A stretch of 64,000 nt of DNA. It comes from Polynucleobacter sp. SHI8 (lineage in GTDB: Bacteria > Pseudomonadota > Gammaproteobacteria > Burkholderiales > Burkholderiaceae). Made by a program: the position numbers and the translations under genes. Where the stretch lies: positions 868,001 to 932,000 of the forward strand of contig NZ_AP027204.1 of assembly GCF_027944005.1 (NCBI RefSeq). The letters are read 5' to 3'. The notes under the pieces are model-generated. The model was not told the DNA's origin, did no database searches, and was given only the letters and a program-made list of their open reading frames with translations. Shown here piece by piece: positions 18,809-25,466 of this stretch (position 1 is its first letter; every line of letters begins with the position of its first letter).

Positions 18809-19810
18809 TTAGTGTTTGCCTTGAGCGGGGCGTATACCATCAAGTAAATTCTGAGCCTTAAATAGTTGCTCACAATCGACAGGATCAAACAGATAGACCT
18901 CCCCACAAAAATCGCAGGTCGTCTCTACTTGATGTTGTTCTTCCAAAATACTCAGCACCTCAGCATGACCTAGCATGAGGAGCATATTGCCTACACGCGT
19001 TCTGGAACATTGGCATTCAAAATAGACAGGACGTGGTTCAAATGCCATGACCTTTTGATCATTCGCTTCAACTGAAAACAGGCGTTGCATCAAAATATCT
19101 GGAGGAGTGTTTAACATTTCTTCATCAGAGACGGTGTTGACGAGCAGATGAAATCGATGCCAGTCGTCTAATAACTCCTCTTGCGAGATATTTTCTAACA
19201 CCTTGCCACCCATTTGCGGCAGTTTCTGAATCAAAATACCGCTTGCGTATTGATCATTGCACGATAGGGAGATATGCGTCTCTAATTGTTCCGAATGATG
19301 CATATAAGCCATCATAGCCTGAGCAATGGATTCAACGGGTTTGCCTTGATACATCAGGGGCACAATCCCTTGGTACGCTTGTTGACCTTCACCCCGATTG
19401 GATGGATCAAGCGTAATCGCTAGTTTGCCAAGCCCATCTGGATTAATCAACTCAGCCAATGATATTTGATCATCGATGAGAGAGCCATCGATGTTGGGCG
19501 CTAATTTAATCGTTGCTCGTAAACCCAAGTTTGCATTGCATTCGACGACGAGCAGGCGCACAATTCCAGTGCCTTGCGCTTGAATAATCAGTGTGCCATC
19601 AAATTTTAAAGTGGCACTCAGTAAAGCACCAGCTGCCACCATCTCACCAAGATGGCGTTTAATGGCTGGTGGGTAGCTTCTTCGTTGTTGAATCGTTTGC
19701 CAAGCAGAATTCAAGCGAACAATCTCTCCCCGTACTTGACTCTTTTCGAATAAAAAAGTCTGTAGCACATCAAATTCTGGCGTAGATGGGGAATTTGGGG
19801 AGTTGCTCAT
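18809..19810 (-). CDS. hslO: Redox-regulated chaperone Hsp33
   Basis: Cytoplasmic holdase chaperone switched on by oxidative unfolding. It has 333 residues, about 40 longer than E. coli Hsp33. The N-terminal domain includes RRSYPPAIKRHLGEMVAAG and SATLKFDGTLIIQAQGTG. The zinc/redox switch is intact at the C-terminus: C266-x-C268 in ECQCSR and C299-x-x-C302 in TTCDFCGE. It is convergent with ftsB and divergent from the MFS gene. Confidence 0.95.
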   Translation of the reverse strand: MSNSPNSPSTPEFDVLQTFLFEKSQVRGEIVRLNSAWQTIQQRRSYPPAIKRHLGEMVAAGALLSATLKFDGTLIIQAQGTGIVRLLVVECNANLGLRATIKLAPNIDGSLIDDQISLAELINPDGLGKLAITLDPSNRGEGQQAYQGIVPLMYQGKPVESIAQAMMAYMHHSEQLETHISLSCNDQYASGILIQKLPQMGGKVLENISQEELLDDWHRFHLLVNTVSDEEMLNTPPDILMQRLFSVEANDQKVMAFEPRPVYFECQCSRTRVGNMLLMLGHAEVLSILEEQHQVETTCDFCGEVYLFDPVDCEQLFKAQNLLDGIRPAQGKH

Positions 19811-19858
19811 GAATAAAATAGGCAGAATATTGAGAATAATTTGTTATTGTATTGGTTA

Positions 19859-21094
19859 ATGCACAATTCTATTAAATTTCAGCAACAATATCCCATTTGG
19901 TGTGCAATTGCACTAGCTTTAGGGGCGGCAATCGCCTTGGGTATCTCGCGCTTTTCCTACACTTTATTTTTACCTCTCATGCGGGAAGATTTGAACTGGA
20001 GTTATTTCATCTCCGGGAACATGAATACAGCTAATGCCATCGGTTATTTAGTTGGAGCACTTACCTGTAATTGGGCATTCGAGCGGATGGCATTAAATAA
20101 GGTGTTTTTATGGAGTACCTTTGCGACCATCTGCTTGATTATGTTGATGGGTTTTTTTACAGACATCGCCCCTTTATTCGCTATCCGTTTTTTGGTGGGC
20201 GCGACGAGTACTTGGGTATTTGTTGGTGGTGGGGCGTTAGCCGCTAAAGTAAGTGCATTGCATCCCAAGCGTTCTGGTTGGATCTTAGGTATTTATTATG
20301 GTGGAGTTGGTTTTGGGATTGTTCTCTCCAGTATTTTTGTTCATCCGATGGAGTCTTGGGCAAGTAGTTTAGGGTATGAACATGCTTGGCAATACGCTTG
20401 GTGGGGTTTAGCTATTATTTCATTGGTCATGGGAATGCTCATATATAGCCCAGTGCAATCCATGAAGTATCCCATTGCAGTTACGCATCTAAATGAACGT
20501 ATTTCCTTAAAAAAAATGTTGCCAATGAATGCGGGTTACTTTTTATATGGCTTGGGTTATATCGGATACATGACCTTTTCGGTAGCGCTCGTTCGAGAAA
20601 TCGGCATTACTGGAAGTAAGTTAGATTATTTTTATGGCTTACTCGGCATTTTTATTATGTTTTCCTCCAAGATTTGGTCTATTCAATTAGATCAAAAAAA
20701 AGATGGTGCAGTTCTTGGCAAAGTAAATCTTGTTTTAGCTATTGCTTGTTTTATTCCTGCCGTTATTGCTTTAACAGGTGATCCATCTCAAGTACGGATG
20801 TGGCAGATTATTCTTATATTTTTGTCTGCGATGATGTTTGGCTCTAGTATTGTTACAGCAGTCGCTTCAACAACGGCTTTTGTTAAACACAATTTGCCAG
20901 CTGAAGATTGGCTCTACGGAATTCGTATTTTTACGATTGCCTTTGCTATTGGACAGATTATTGGACCAGTGATGGTGGGGTATTTATCTGATCTAACAGG
21001 TAGTTTGGGCGTGGGGCTATTATTTTCTGGAACCATATTACTCATTGGTAGTTACATCAGCTTTCAACAAAAATCTCTGATTCAGGAGCGTTGA
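19859..21094 (+). CDS. YbfB/YjiJ-type major facilitator superfamily transporter
   Basis: Twelve-helix inner-membrane permease of about 411 residues. The first helix ALGAAIALGISRFSYTLFLP and the following PLMREDLNWSY are the pattern of the YbfB/YjiJ MFS family, where the Arg and Phe of the first helix are conserved. Further segments fit: NTANAIGYLVGAL, and FVGGGALAAKVSALHPKRSGWILGIYYGG split over helices 4-5. Substrate is unknown. I take the ATG at 19859 (MHNSIKFQ); an upstream TTG at 19841 is open but has no better ribosome-binding site. The stop overlaps a possible TTG start of gltX. Confidence 0.87.
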   Translation: MHNSIKFQQQYPIWCAIALALGAAIALGISRFSYTLFLPLMREDLNWSYFISGNMNTANAIGYLVGALTCNWAFERMALNKVFLWSTFATICLIMLMGFFTDIAPLFAIRFLVGATSTWVFVGGGALAAKVSALHPKRSGWILGIYYGGVGFGIVLSSIFVHPMESWASSLGYEHAWQYAWWGLAIISLVMGMLIYSPVQSMKYPIAVTHLNERISLKKMLPMNAGYFLYGLGYIGYMTFSVALVREIGITGSKLDYFYGLLGIFIMFSSKIWSIQLDQKKDGAVLGKVNLVLAIACFIPAVIALTGDPSQVRMWQIILIFLSAMMFGSSIVTAVASTTAFVKHNLPAEDWLYGIRIFTIAFAIGQIIGPVMVGYLSDLTGSLGVGLLFSGTILLIGSYISFQQKSLIQER

Positions 21095-21126
21095 GCAACA
21101 CCTATAAGCATGGGATAATAGATGCT

Positions 21127-22554
21127 ATGGAAAATTCAAGCACACGTATACGTACCCGATTCGCGCCTAGCCCCACAGGTTTTATTCACCTTGGTAATTT
21201 AAGAAGTGCCCTGTATCCTTGGGCATTTGCAAGAGCCAAGGGCGGTGATTTTATTTTACGGATTGAAGATACCGATCAAGAGCGTTCAACCCAAGAAGCG
21301 GTCGATGTCATTATCGAGGGTTTGCAGTGGTTAGGACTTGATATTGACGAAGGCCCCTTTTATCAAATGCAACGCTTGGATCGTTATCAAGCAACGCTGA
21401 AGCAAATGATTGATGCTGGACTTGCTTATTATTGTTATATGAGTGAAGAGGAGTTGAATGCTCTACGTGATGCGCAAATCGCCAATAAAGAAAAGCCACG
21501 CTACAACGGCACTTGGCGACCAGAACTTGGTAAGCAATTACCACCAATTCCACAAGGGGTAAAACCTGTTGTGAGATTTAAAAACCCGATCGATGGCAAT
21601 GTTGTTTGGAAAGATGCGGTCAAGGGTGTGATTTCGATTTCGAATGAAGAGTTAGATGACCTAGTGATCGCAAGACCCGATGGTACCCCGACCTATAACT
21701 TTTGTGTAGTGGTTGATGACTTAGATATGAAGATCACCCATGTGATACGAGGGGATGATCATATCAATAATACCCCTAGACAAATTAATATCATTCATGC
21801 GCTAGGAGGGCAGTTGCCAGTGTATGGACATTTACCGACTGTGCTCAATGAGCAAGGCGAGAAGATGAGTAAGCGCAATGGCGCTATGAGTGTTCGGGAT
21901 TATCAAGAAGCAGGGTATTTGCCAGAAGCGATTCTCAATTATTTAGCTCGTTTAGGCTGGTCGCATGGCGATGCAGAAATCTTCACAAAAGAGCAGTTTA
22001 TTGGCTGGTTTGATTTAGATAGTTTAGGGAAGTCTCCTGCACAATTTAGTCCTGAGAAGTTGGTCTTTTTGAATCATCACTACATCCAACATGCCGATAG
22101 CCAAGATTTAGCAATAAGAACGATTCCGTTTGCAAAAAAAGAGGGTATTGTTTTTGATGGTGAGCAAGTCAAGGGTGGACCTGATTTTGTGGCAGTGGTG
22201 GATTTGCTCAAAGCACGTGCCAATACCTTAATTGAAATCGCTCAAGGTGCAAAGCTCTTCTATATAGATACTCCAGTACATGATAAGAACTCAGAAGAGT
22301 TTGGAAAAATGGTTCAACCAGCTATTTATCCAGCGATTCATGATTTTGTTGAGCAATTGCAGACAAGTGATGGCACCAAAGAAGCGATTGCTGCAGCCAT
22401 GAAAGCCACGCTGACCAAGCATGCGATCAAAATGCCAGCTTTAGCCATGCCCATCCGATACCTGATGTTTGCAACCACGCAAACCCCAGCAATTGATGCA
22501 ATGATGGCCATTATCGGCAAAGAAGAAGTCGTTAAGAGACTTTCTATCGTCTAA
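21127..22554 (+). CDS. gltX: Glutamyl-tRNA synthetase
   Basis: Charges tRNA-Glu. It is a class I synthetase: HIGH-type motif APSPTGFIHLGN (near residue 12), then LRIEDTDQERS, HVIRGDDHINNTP, and the KMSKS-type loop GEKMSKRNGAMS. The C-terminal anticodon-binding region runs to VKRLSIV. The frame is open from a TTG at 21091 that overlaps the MFS stop and has AGGAG just upstream. I prefer ATG 21127 because related proteins begin a few residues before RTRFAPSPTG, but the TTG start would add 12 residues and cannot be ruled out. A tRNA-Glu gene lies 1 kb downstream. Confidence 0.96.
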   Translation: MENSSTRIRTRFAPSPTGFIHLGNLRSALYPWAFARAKGGDFILRIEDTDQERSTQEAVDVIIEGLQWLGLDIDEGPFYQMQRLDRYQATLKQMIDAGLAYYCYMSEEELNALRDAQIANKEKPRYNGTWRPELGKQLPPIPQGVKPVVRFKNPIDGNVVWKDAVKGVISISNEELDDLVIARPDGTPTYNFCVVVDDLDMKITHVIRGDDHINNTPRQINIIHALGGQLPVYGHLPTVLNEQGEKMSKRNGAMSVRDYQEAGYLPEAILNYLARLGWSHGDAEIFTKEQFIGWFDLDSLGKSPAQFSPEKLVFLNHHYIQHADSQDLAIRTIPFAKKEGIVFDGEQVKGGPDFVAVVDLLKARANTLIEIAQGAKLFYIDTPVHDKNSEEFGKMVQPAIYPAIHDFVEQLQTSDGTKEAIAAAMKATLTKHAIKMPALAMPIRYLMFATTQTPAIDAMMAIIGKEEVVKRLSIV

Positions 22555-22586
22555 TTAATTCCCTAGTAATGGTAGGACTAATTGTG

Positions 22587-22605
22587 TATACTAACCTAGT
22601 AGGTT
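22587..22605 (+). promoter_or_regulatory. mqsRA promoter -10 box and MqsA operator palindrome
   Basis: The palindrome AACCT-AGT-AGGTT (22593-22605) matches the MqsA binding consensus known from E. coli (AACCT, short spacer, AGGTT). It directly abuts a -10-like TATACT (22587-22592) and ends 10 bases before the mqsR ATG, so bound antitoxin would cover the start of transcription. No good -35 is visible. A looser inverted repeat, CCTA-GTAATGG-TAGG at 22562-22576, could be a degenerate second site. Confidence 0.8.
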
Positions 22606-22615
22606 ATTATTGCCC

Positions 22616-22912
22616 ATGGAAAAATCAACACCACACTGTAAGTTAATTATTGTTAAAAGATTGTTAGTACAGAAAAAAGTCATGATTTCAAATGTGGCTT
22701 ATGAAGGAGCTGCTAGGTTGGGTTTGGATAAGTCGGACATCATAAAAATTGTTAGTGAATTAACGCCAAAGCAATTCTATAAAAGTATGACTACCTATAA
22801 GGACCATAAAATTTGGCAAGATGTTTATAGAACGAAATTTGATGAGATAAATATTTATTTAAAAATTACAGTTATTGAGCAAGTTGCTGTCGTATCCTTT
22901 AAGGAGTTATAA
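22616..22912 (+). CDS. mqsR: MqsR-type mRNA interferase toxin
   Basis: Toxin of a type II toxin-antitoxin system; E. coli MqsR cuts mRNA at GCU or GCA sites and halts translation. The protein has 98 residues and aligns by eye along its whole length with E. coli MqsR: MEKSTPH at the start, FYKSMTTYKDHKIWQDVY in the centre, and YLKITVI then VSFKEL at the end. The residues implicated in catalysis fall at identical positions: K56, Q68, Y81 and K96. I use the ATG at 22616 rather than a TTG at 22610. The antitoxin gene follows one base after the stop, so toxin comes first, as in E. coli. Confidence 0.95.
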   Translation: MEKSTPHCKLIIVKRLLVQKKVMISNVAYEGAARLGLDKSDIIKIVSELTPKQFYKSMTTYKDHKIWQDVYRTKFDEINIYLKITVIEQVAVVSFKEL

Positions 22913-22913
22913 G

Positions 22914-23315
22914 ATGAAATGTCCCAGTTGTGGTGGAGCACAATTAATCACTGATACCAGAGATTACCCCTATCAATACAAAAACCAAACCATCATCTTT
23001 AAAAAAATTAAAGGGGATTATTGCGATTCATGCGGTGAGGTTTACTTTAACGATATTGACGGTCAAAAATTTAACGCAAAATTATTGAAATTTAATAAAA
23101 AAGTGAATGAAAGTTTGTTTGACCCTAGTTTGATATCTAGAGTGCGAAAAAAATTGAATTTAGATCAAAAAGAAGCTGGAAAAATATTTGGAGGGGGCGT
23201 CAACGCATTTTCTAGATATGAAAACGGCAAATCAAAACCACCCATCGCCTTGATTAAGCTATTTTTTATCTTGGATCAATACCCAGAACTTTTAGAATTA
23301 ATTAACTGTGTATAA
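22914..23315 (+). CDS. mqsA: MqsA-type antitoxin and autorepressor
   Basis: Zinc-binding antitoxin and DNA-binding repressor of 133 residues. The N-terminal zinc domain has C3, C6, C37 and C40, the same numbers as E. coli MqsA. The C-terminal XRE-type helix-turn-helix contains QKEAGKIFGGGVNAFSRYE, with N97 and R101, which contact the AACCT/AGGTT palindrome in the E. coli protein. The start is ATG 22914, with AAGGAG at 22901-22906 inside the end of mqsR; an upstream in-frame start would extend the N-terminus without homology. The matched operator upstream makes negative autoregulation very likely. Confidence 0.95.
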   Translation: MKCPSCGGAQLITDTRDYPYQYKNQTIIFKKIKGDYCDSCGEVYFNDIDGQKFNAKLLKFNKKVNESLFDPSLISRVRKKLNLDQKEAGKIFGGGVNAFSRYENGKSKPPIALIKLFFILDQYPELLELINCV

Positions 23316-23343
23316 GCTTTTAAAGTTTGGAGTAGGGGAATAC

Positions 23344-23373
23344 TTGCCAATGTTTAGAAAAATAGGCTAAAAT
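23344..23373 (+). promoter_or_regulatory. Candidate promoter for the tRNA cluster
   Basis: TTGCCA (23344-23349) and TAAAAT (23368-23373) are separated by 18 bases, a reasonable sigma-70 pair. It lies 70 bases before the first tRNA gene and just downstream of mqsA. No G/C-rich stringent discriminator is obvious after the -10 box. Confidence 0.5.
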
Positions 23374-23442
23374 ACTAGATTGTTTTGATTGCTAATAAAA
23401 CGATCGTTTTTAAGTAGTGCCAGATTTAGAGCTAATACGATC

Positions 23443-23518
<76 letters not shown>

Positions 23519-23587
23519 AAAAGTGATTAAAAAATTGTTTTAAGTTTGTTCAGGTGACAGTGAATAAATAGTTTTCCGTAGTGCTAG

Positions 23588-23663
23588 GTCCCCATCGTCT
23601 AGAGGCCTAGGACATCACCCTTTCACGGTGAGTACGGGGGTTCGAATCCCCCTGGGGACGCCA
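23588..23663 (+). tRNA. tRNA-Glu (anticodon TTC)
   Basis: Acceptor GTCCCCA pairs with TGGGGAC. The anticodon stem TCACC/GGTGA encloses CTTTCAC with anticodon TTC, the T-loop is GGGTTCGAATCCC, and CCA is encoded. It is 69 bases after tRNA-Ala and 15 bases before tRNA-Asp, so all three probably come from one precursor. Confidence 0.97.
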
Positions 23664-23678
23664 TAAAAGGCAAAAGAA

Positions 23679-23755
23679 GGAGCGGTAGTTCAGTTGGTTA
23701 GAATATCGGCCTGTCACGCCGAGGGTCGCGGGTTCGAGTCCCGTCCGCTCCGCCA
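23679..23755 (+). tRNA. tRNA-Asp (anticodon GTC)
   Basis: Acceptor GGAGCGG pairs with CCGCTCC. The anticodon stem TCGGC/GCCGA encloses CTGTCAC with anticodon GTC, the T-arm is GCGGGTTCGAGTCCCGT, and CCA is encoded. Its 3' end has a diverged direct copy at 24912-24939, which suggests it served as an integration site. Confidence 0.97.
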
Positions 23756-23771
23756 ACATTCTTACAGATAA

Positions 23772-23791
23772 AGCCCTAGCGGGCTATTTTT
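23772..23791 (+). terminator. Rho-independent terminator of the tRNA operon
   Basis: A short stem AGCCC/GGGCT with loop TAGC is followed by TATTTTTATTT. It lies 17 bases after the tRNA-Asp CCA end, the expected place for the end of the tRNA transcript. Confidence 0.75.
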
Positions 23792-23860
23792 ATTTATACA
23801 TACCATTAAACATACCAAAGAGATTTGACTCCTGACCAAACAAGCACGAAATTCTAATTG

Positions 23861-23965
23861 TTATGGAGTCGCTGGTTTTAGTTCTTGAGCATCAAATTTG
23901 ATTCGCCGATGGGTGGGTATACCTTGCTGTTTTGGAATACCTCTACCCCACCGTACCCCCACCCC
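23861..23965 (-). other. Stretch downstream of tRNA-Asp with TACCCC repeats and a short orphan reading frame
   Basis: The 290 bases between the tRNA terminator and the MORN gene hold no intact gene. On the minus strand a 34-codon open stretch ends in RRIKFDAQELKPATP, which could be the end of a lost gene. The plus strand carries the near-repeats TACCCCACC (23944-23952) and TACCCCCACC (23954-23963). I associate such C-rich repeats with arm-type sites beside tRNA-targeting integrases, but that is recollection, not proof. Confidence 0.3.
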
Positions 23966-24046
23966 CTAAAATTGGTTTGATGGTACCTACCTCACCTTAC
24001 GCACTAATCTGCGCAAACAATACTGAAAATAACTTGTGATAGTCTA

Positions 24047-24637
24047 ATGTTTATAAAATCATTTCTAATCTTTTTTAGCCTCTTCATATCGTGCATTTCA
24101 TATGCACAGAGTAATTTACCGCCCTGTAGTGGTGACTATTGGAATAATTGTTTTGAAGTCCGTGAGTCCCGTTTTGGGAGTGTGTATTCAGGGGAGTTTA
24201 AAGATAACAAACAAAACGGGCAAGGAACCGAGGTATTTAATAATGGGAATAAATATGTAGGGCAATTTAAAGATGAAAAATTTAATGGGCAAGGAACTTT
24301 TACATATGCAGATGGGAGGAAATACGTAGGGGAATGGTTTGAAACCAGCTTTCAAGGGCAAGGAACTTTTACATATGCAGATGGGAGGAAATACGATGGG
24401 CAATGGAAAGGTAGTAGATATGATGGATTTGGAACTTTACACAATGCCGACGGCTCGATTAAACAACAAGGATTATGGAGAGATGACAAGTTCGTTCAAG
24501 CGCAAACTCCTCCAGCAGTGCCTCCGCCAGTAGTTCCTAAACCATCTGTCAATAACGCACAAGATATCAAGCGTCAAAAATGTATCCGCTTGGGGCTTGT
24601 TCCCGGTTCAGCAGATTTTCAACAGTGTATTAATTGA
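24047..24637 (+). CDS. Exported MORN-repeat protein
   Basis: A 196-residue protein with a signal peptide (residues 1-20, SCISYA|QSN), so it is periplasmic or surface-exposed. Residues 47-138 are four tandem 23-residue MORN units of the form YxGxFxxxxxNGQGTxxxxxGxK; the second and third share GQGTFTYADGRKY. After them come a Pro/Val linker (about 155-170) and a C-terminal tail with three cysteines in the whole mature protein. MORN repeats usually mediate lipid or protein contacts. Two copies of a 40-base perfect direct repeat (24287-24326 and 24356-24395) encode the third repeat junction, so unit number is probably variable. The gene lies between the tRNA-Asp 3' end and its diverged copy. Confidence 0.85.
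   Translation: MFIKSFLIFFSLFISCISYAQSNLPPCSGDYWNNCFEVRESRFGSVYSGEFKDNKQNGQGTEVFNNGNKYVGQFKDEKFNGQGTFTYADGRKYVGEWFETSFQGQGTFTYADGRKYDGQWKGSRYDGFGTLHNADGSIKQQGLWRDDKFVQAQTPPAVPPPVVPKPSVNNAQDIKRQKCIRLGLVPGSADFQQCIN
24287..24395 (+). repeat. Direct DNA repeat within the MORN gene
   Basis: Two 40-base copies start at 24287 and 24356, one 69-base (23-codon) MORN period apart, and are identical by eye from GGGCAAGG to AAATACG. Such fidelity points to a recent tandem duplication of one unit. Confidence 0.85.
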
Positions 24638-24911
24638 CCAACAGCAGGGCAGTTCAACCAATCAATCATTTGTAAAACCTCATTGAATAATTGTTATTAT
24701 GCAAGCATATTCTAAGTTGAGCAAATGACTCCCTTTTAGTCGAATGGTAATTAACTTACTTTCGAAGAAGTTTAAGTCAGCATGCCTAAATAATCCCCCC
24801 ACTATCCATTATATAAATAACTGATTTGGGAGATTATCTATAAATAAAGTAAATATTTTTTTACAGTGTTTTTATTGAATTTAGGTAGTAGAGCCAAATA
24901 AGATATTGGTT

Positions 24912-24939
24912 TTAGACTCTTGTCCACTCCGCTAATATT
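24912..24939 (+). repeat. Diverged copy of the tRNA-Asp 3' end (possible attR remnant)
   Basis: Ungapped comparison with 23733-23760 (T-loop through CCA and ACATT) gives 21 identities in 28 positions. Five of the seven differences are transitions. Both copies are in the same direction, as expected for attL and attR of an element integrated at a tRNA gene. No integrase remains between them. Confidence 0.5.
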
Positions 24940-25378
24940 AATATTTCTATTTTTAGTTTCTATTAATAAATATTTATCTTTTTAAAGATATTTATTAAAT
25001 TGATTAAAAATTTATTAATTATTAAATATATGAATTGCGACCTTTAGAGAATGAATCGATTCAATTTCCATTCTATTTATTTGTTATTTATCATTTTCTA
25101 TAAGATATTCCTAACATAATTAATTTAAATGATATCTACATATATAAAATAGGTAAGTAGTACAACATAAATTATGCACATTTAATTGATTCAATTCTTA
25201 TTATTTAATCAATTTCTTAAATAAATCTCAATAGATACACTTTACTTAAATAGGTTTTGAAGTTCATTTGAGCTATTTAATCCGCTCATTAAAACACGTT
25301 TTCACTCCTTGATATGTATTAAAGTTTATGCACTAATATGGCGCATAAACTTTATTTGGTTCTATAATTAAATTGTTA

Positions 25379-25407
25379 TTGATATTAGAATGATTTCATT
25401 ATATATA
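25379..25407 (+). promoter_or_regulatory. Candidate promoter of the tpsA-tonB-exbBD-tpsB locus
   Basis: TTGATA (25379-25384) and TATATA (25402-25407) have an ideal 17-base spacing. Transcription would start near 25414, giving a leader of about 53 bases. In such AT-rich DNA similar hexamers occur by chance, so the call is tentative. Confidence 0.45.
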
Positions 25408-25422
25408 CTAAATTTAATTAAA

Positions 25423-25462
25423 TGTAAGTAATTCTTACAAAAAGATTTACATAAATCTTACA
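25423..25462 (+). promoter_or_regulatory. Overlapping palindromes in the exoprotein mRNA leader
   Basis: TGTAAG (25423-25428) can pair with either of two CTTACA copies (25434-25439 or 25457-25462). A perfect palindrome AAGATTTA-CA-TAAATCTT (25442-25459) overlaps the second copy. The structures exclude one another and occupy the place where a Shine-Dalgarno sequence should be. This could be an operator or a leader switch. Confidence 0.45.
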
Positions 25463-25466
25463 TTTG

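Larger units (their letters stand above)
24638..25463. other. Very AT-rich 0.8-kb intergenic region upstream of the exoprotein gene
   Basis: No gene-like frame is seen on either strand. The sequence is strongly AT-rich, with long runs of TTTATTAA-type words, especially 24880-25260. It contains the tRNA-Asp-like segment at 24912-24939. Its base composition and position before a giant horizontally spread gene type suggest a regulatory or xenogeneic-silencing region; this is inference. Confidence 0.6.
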
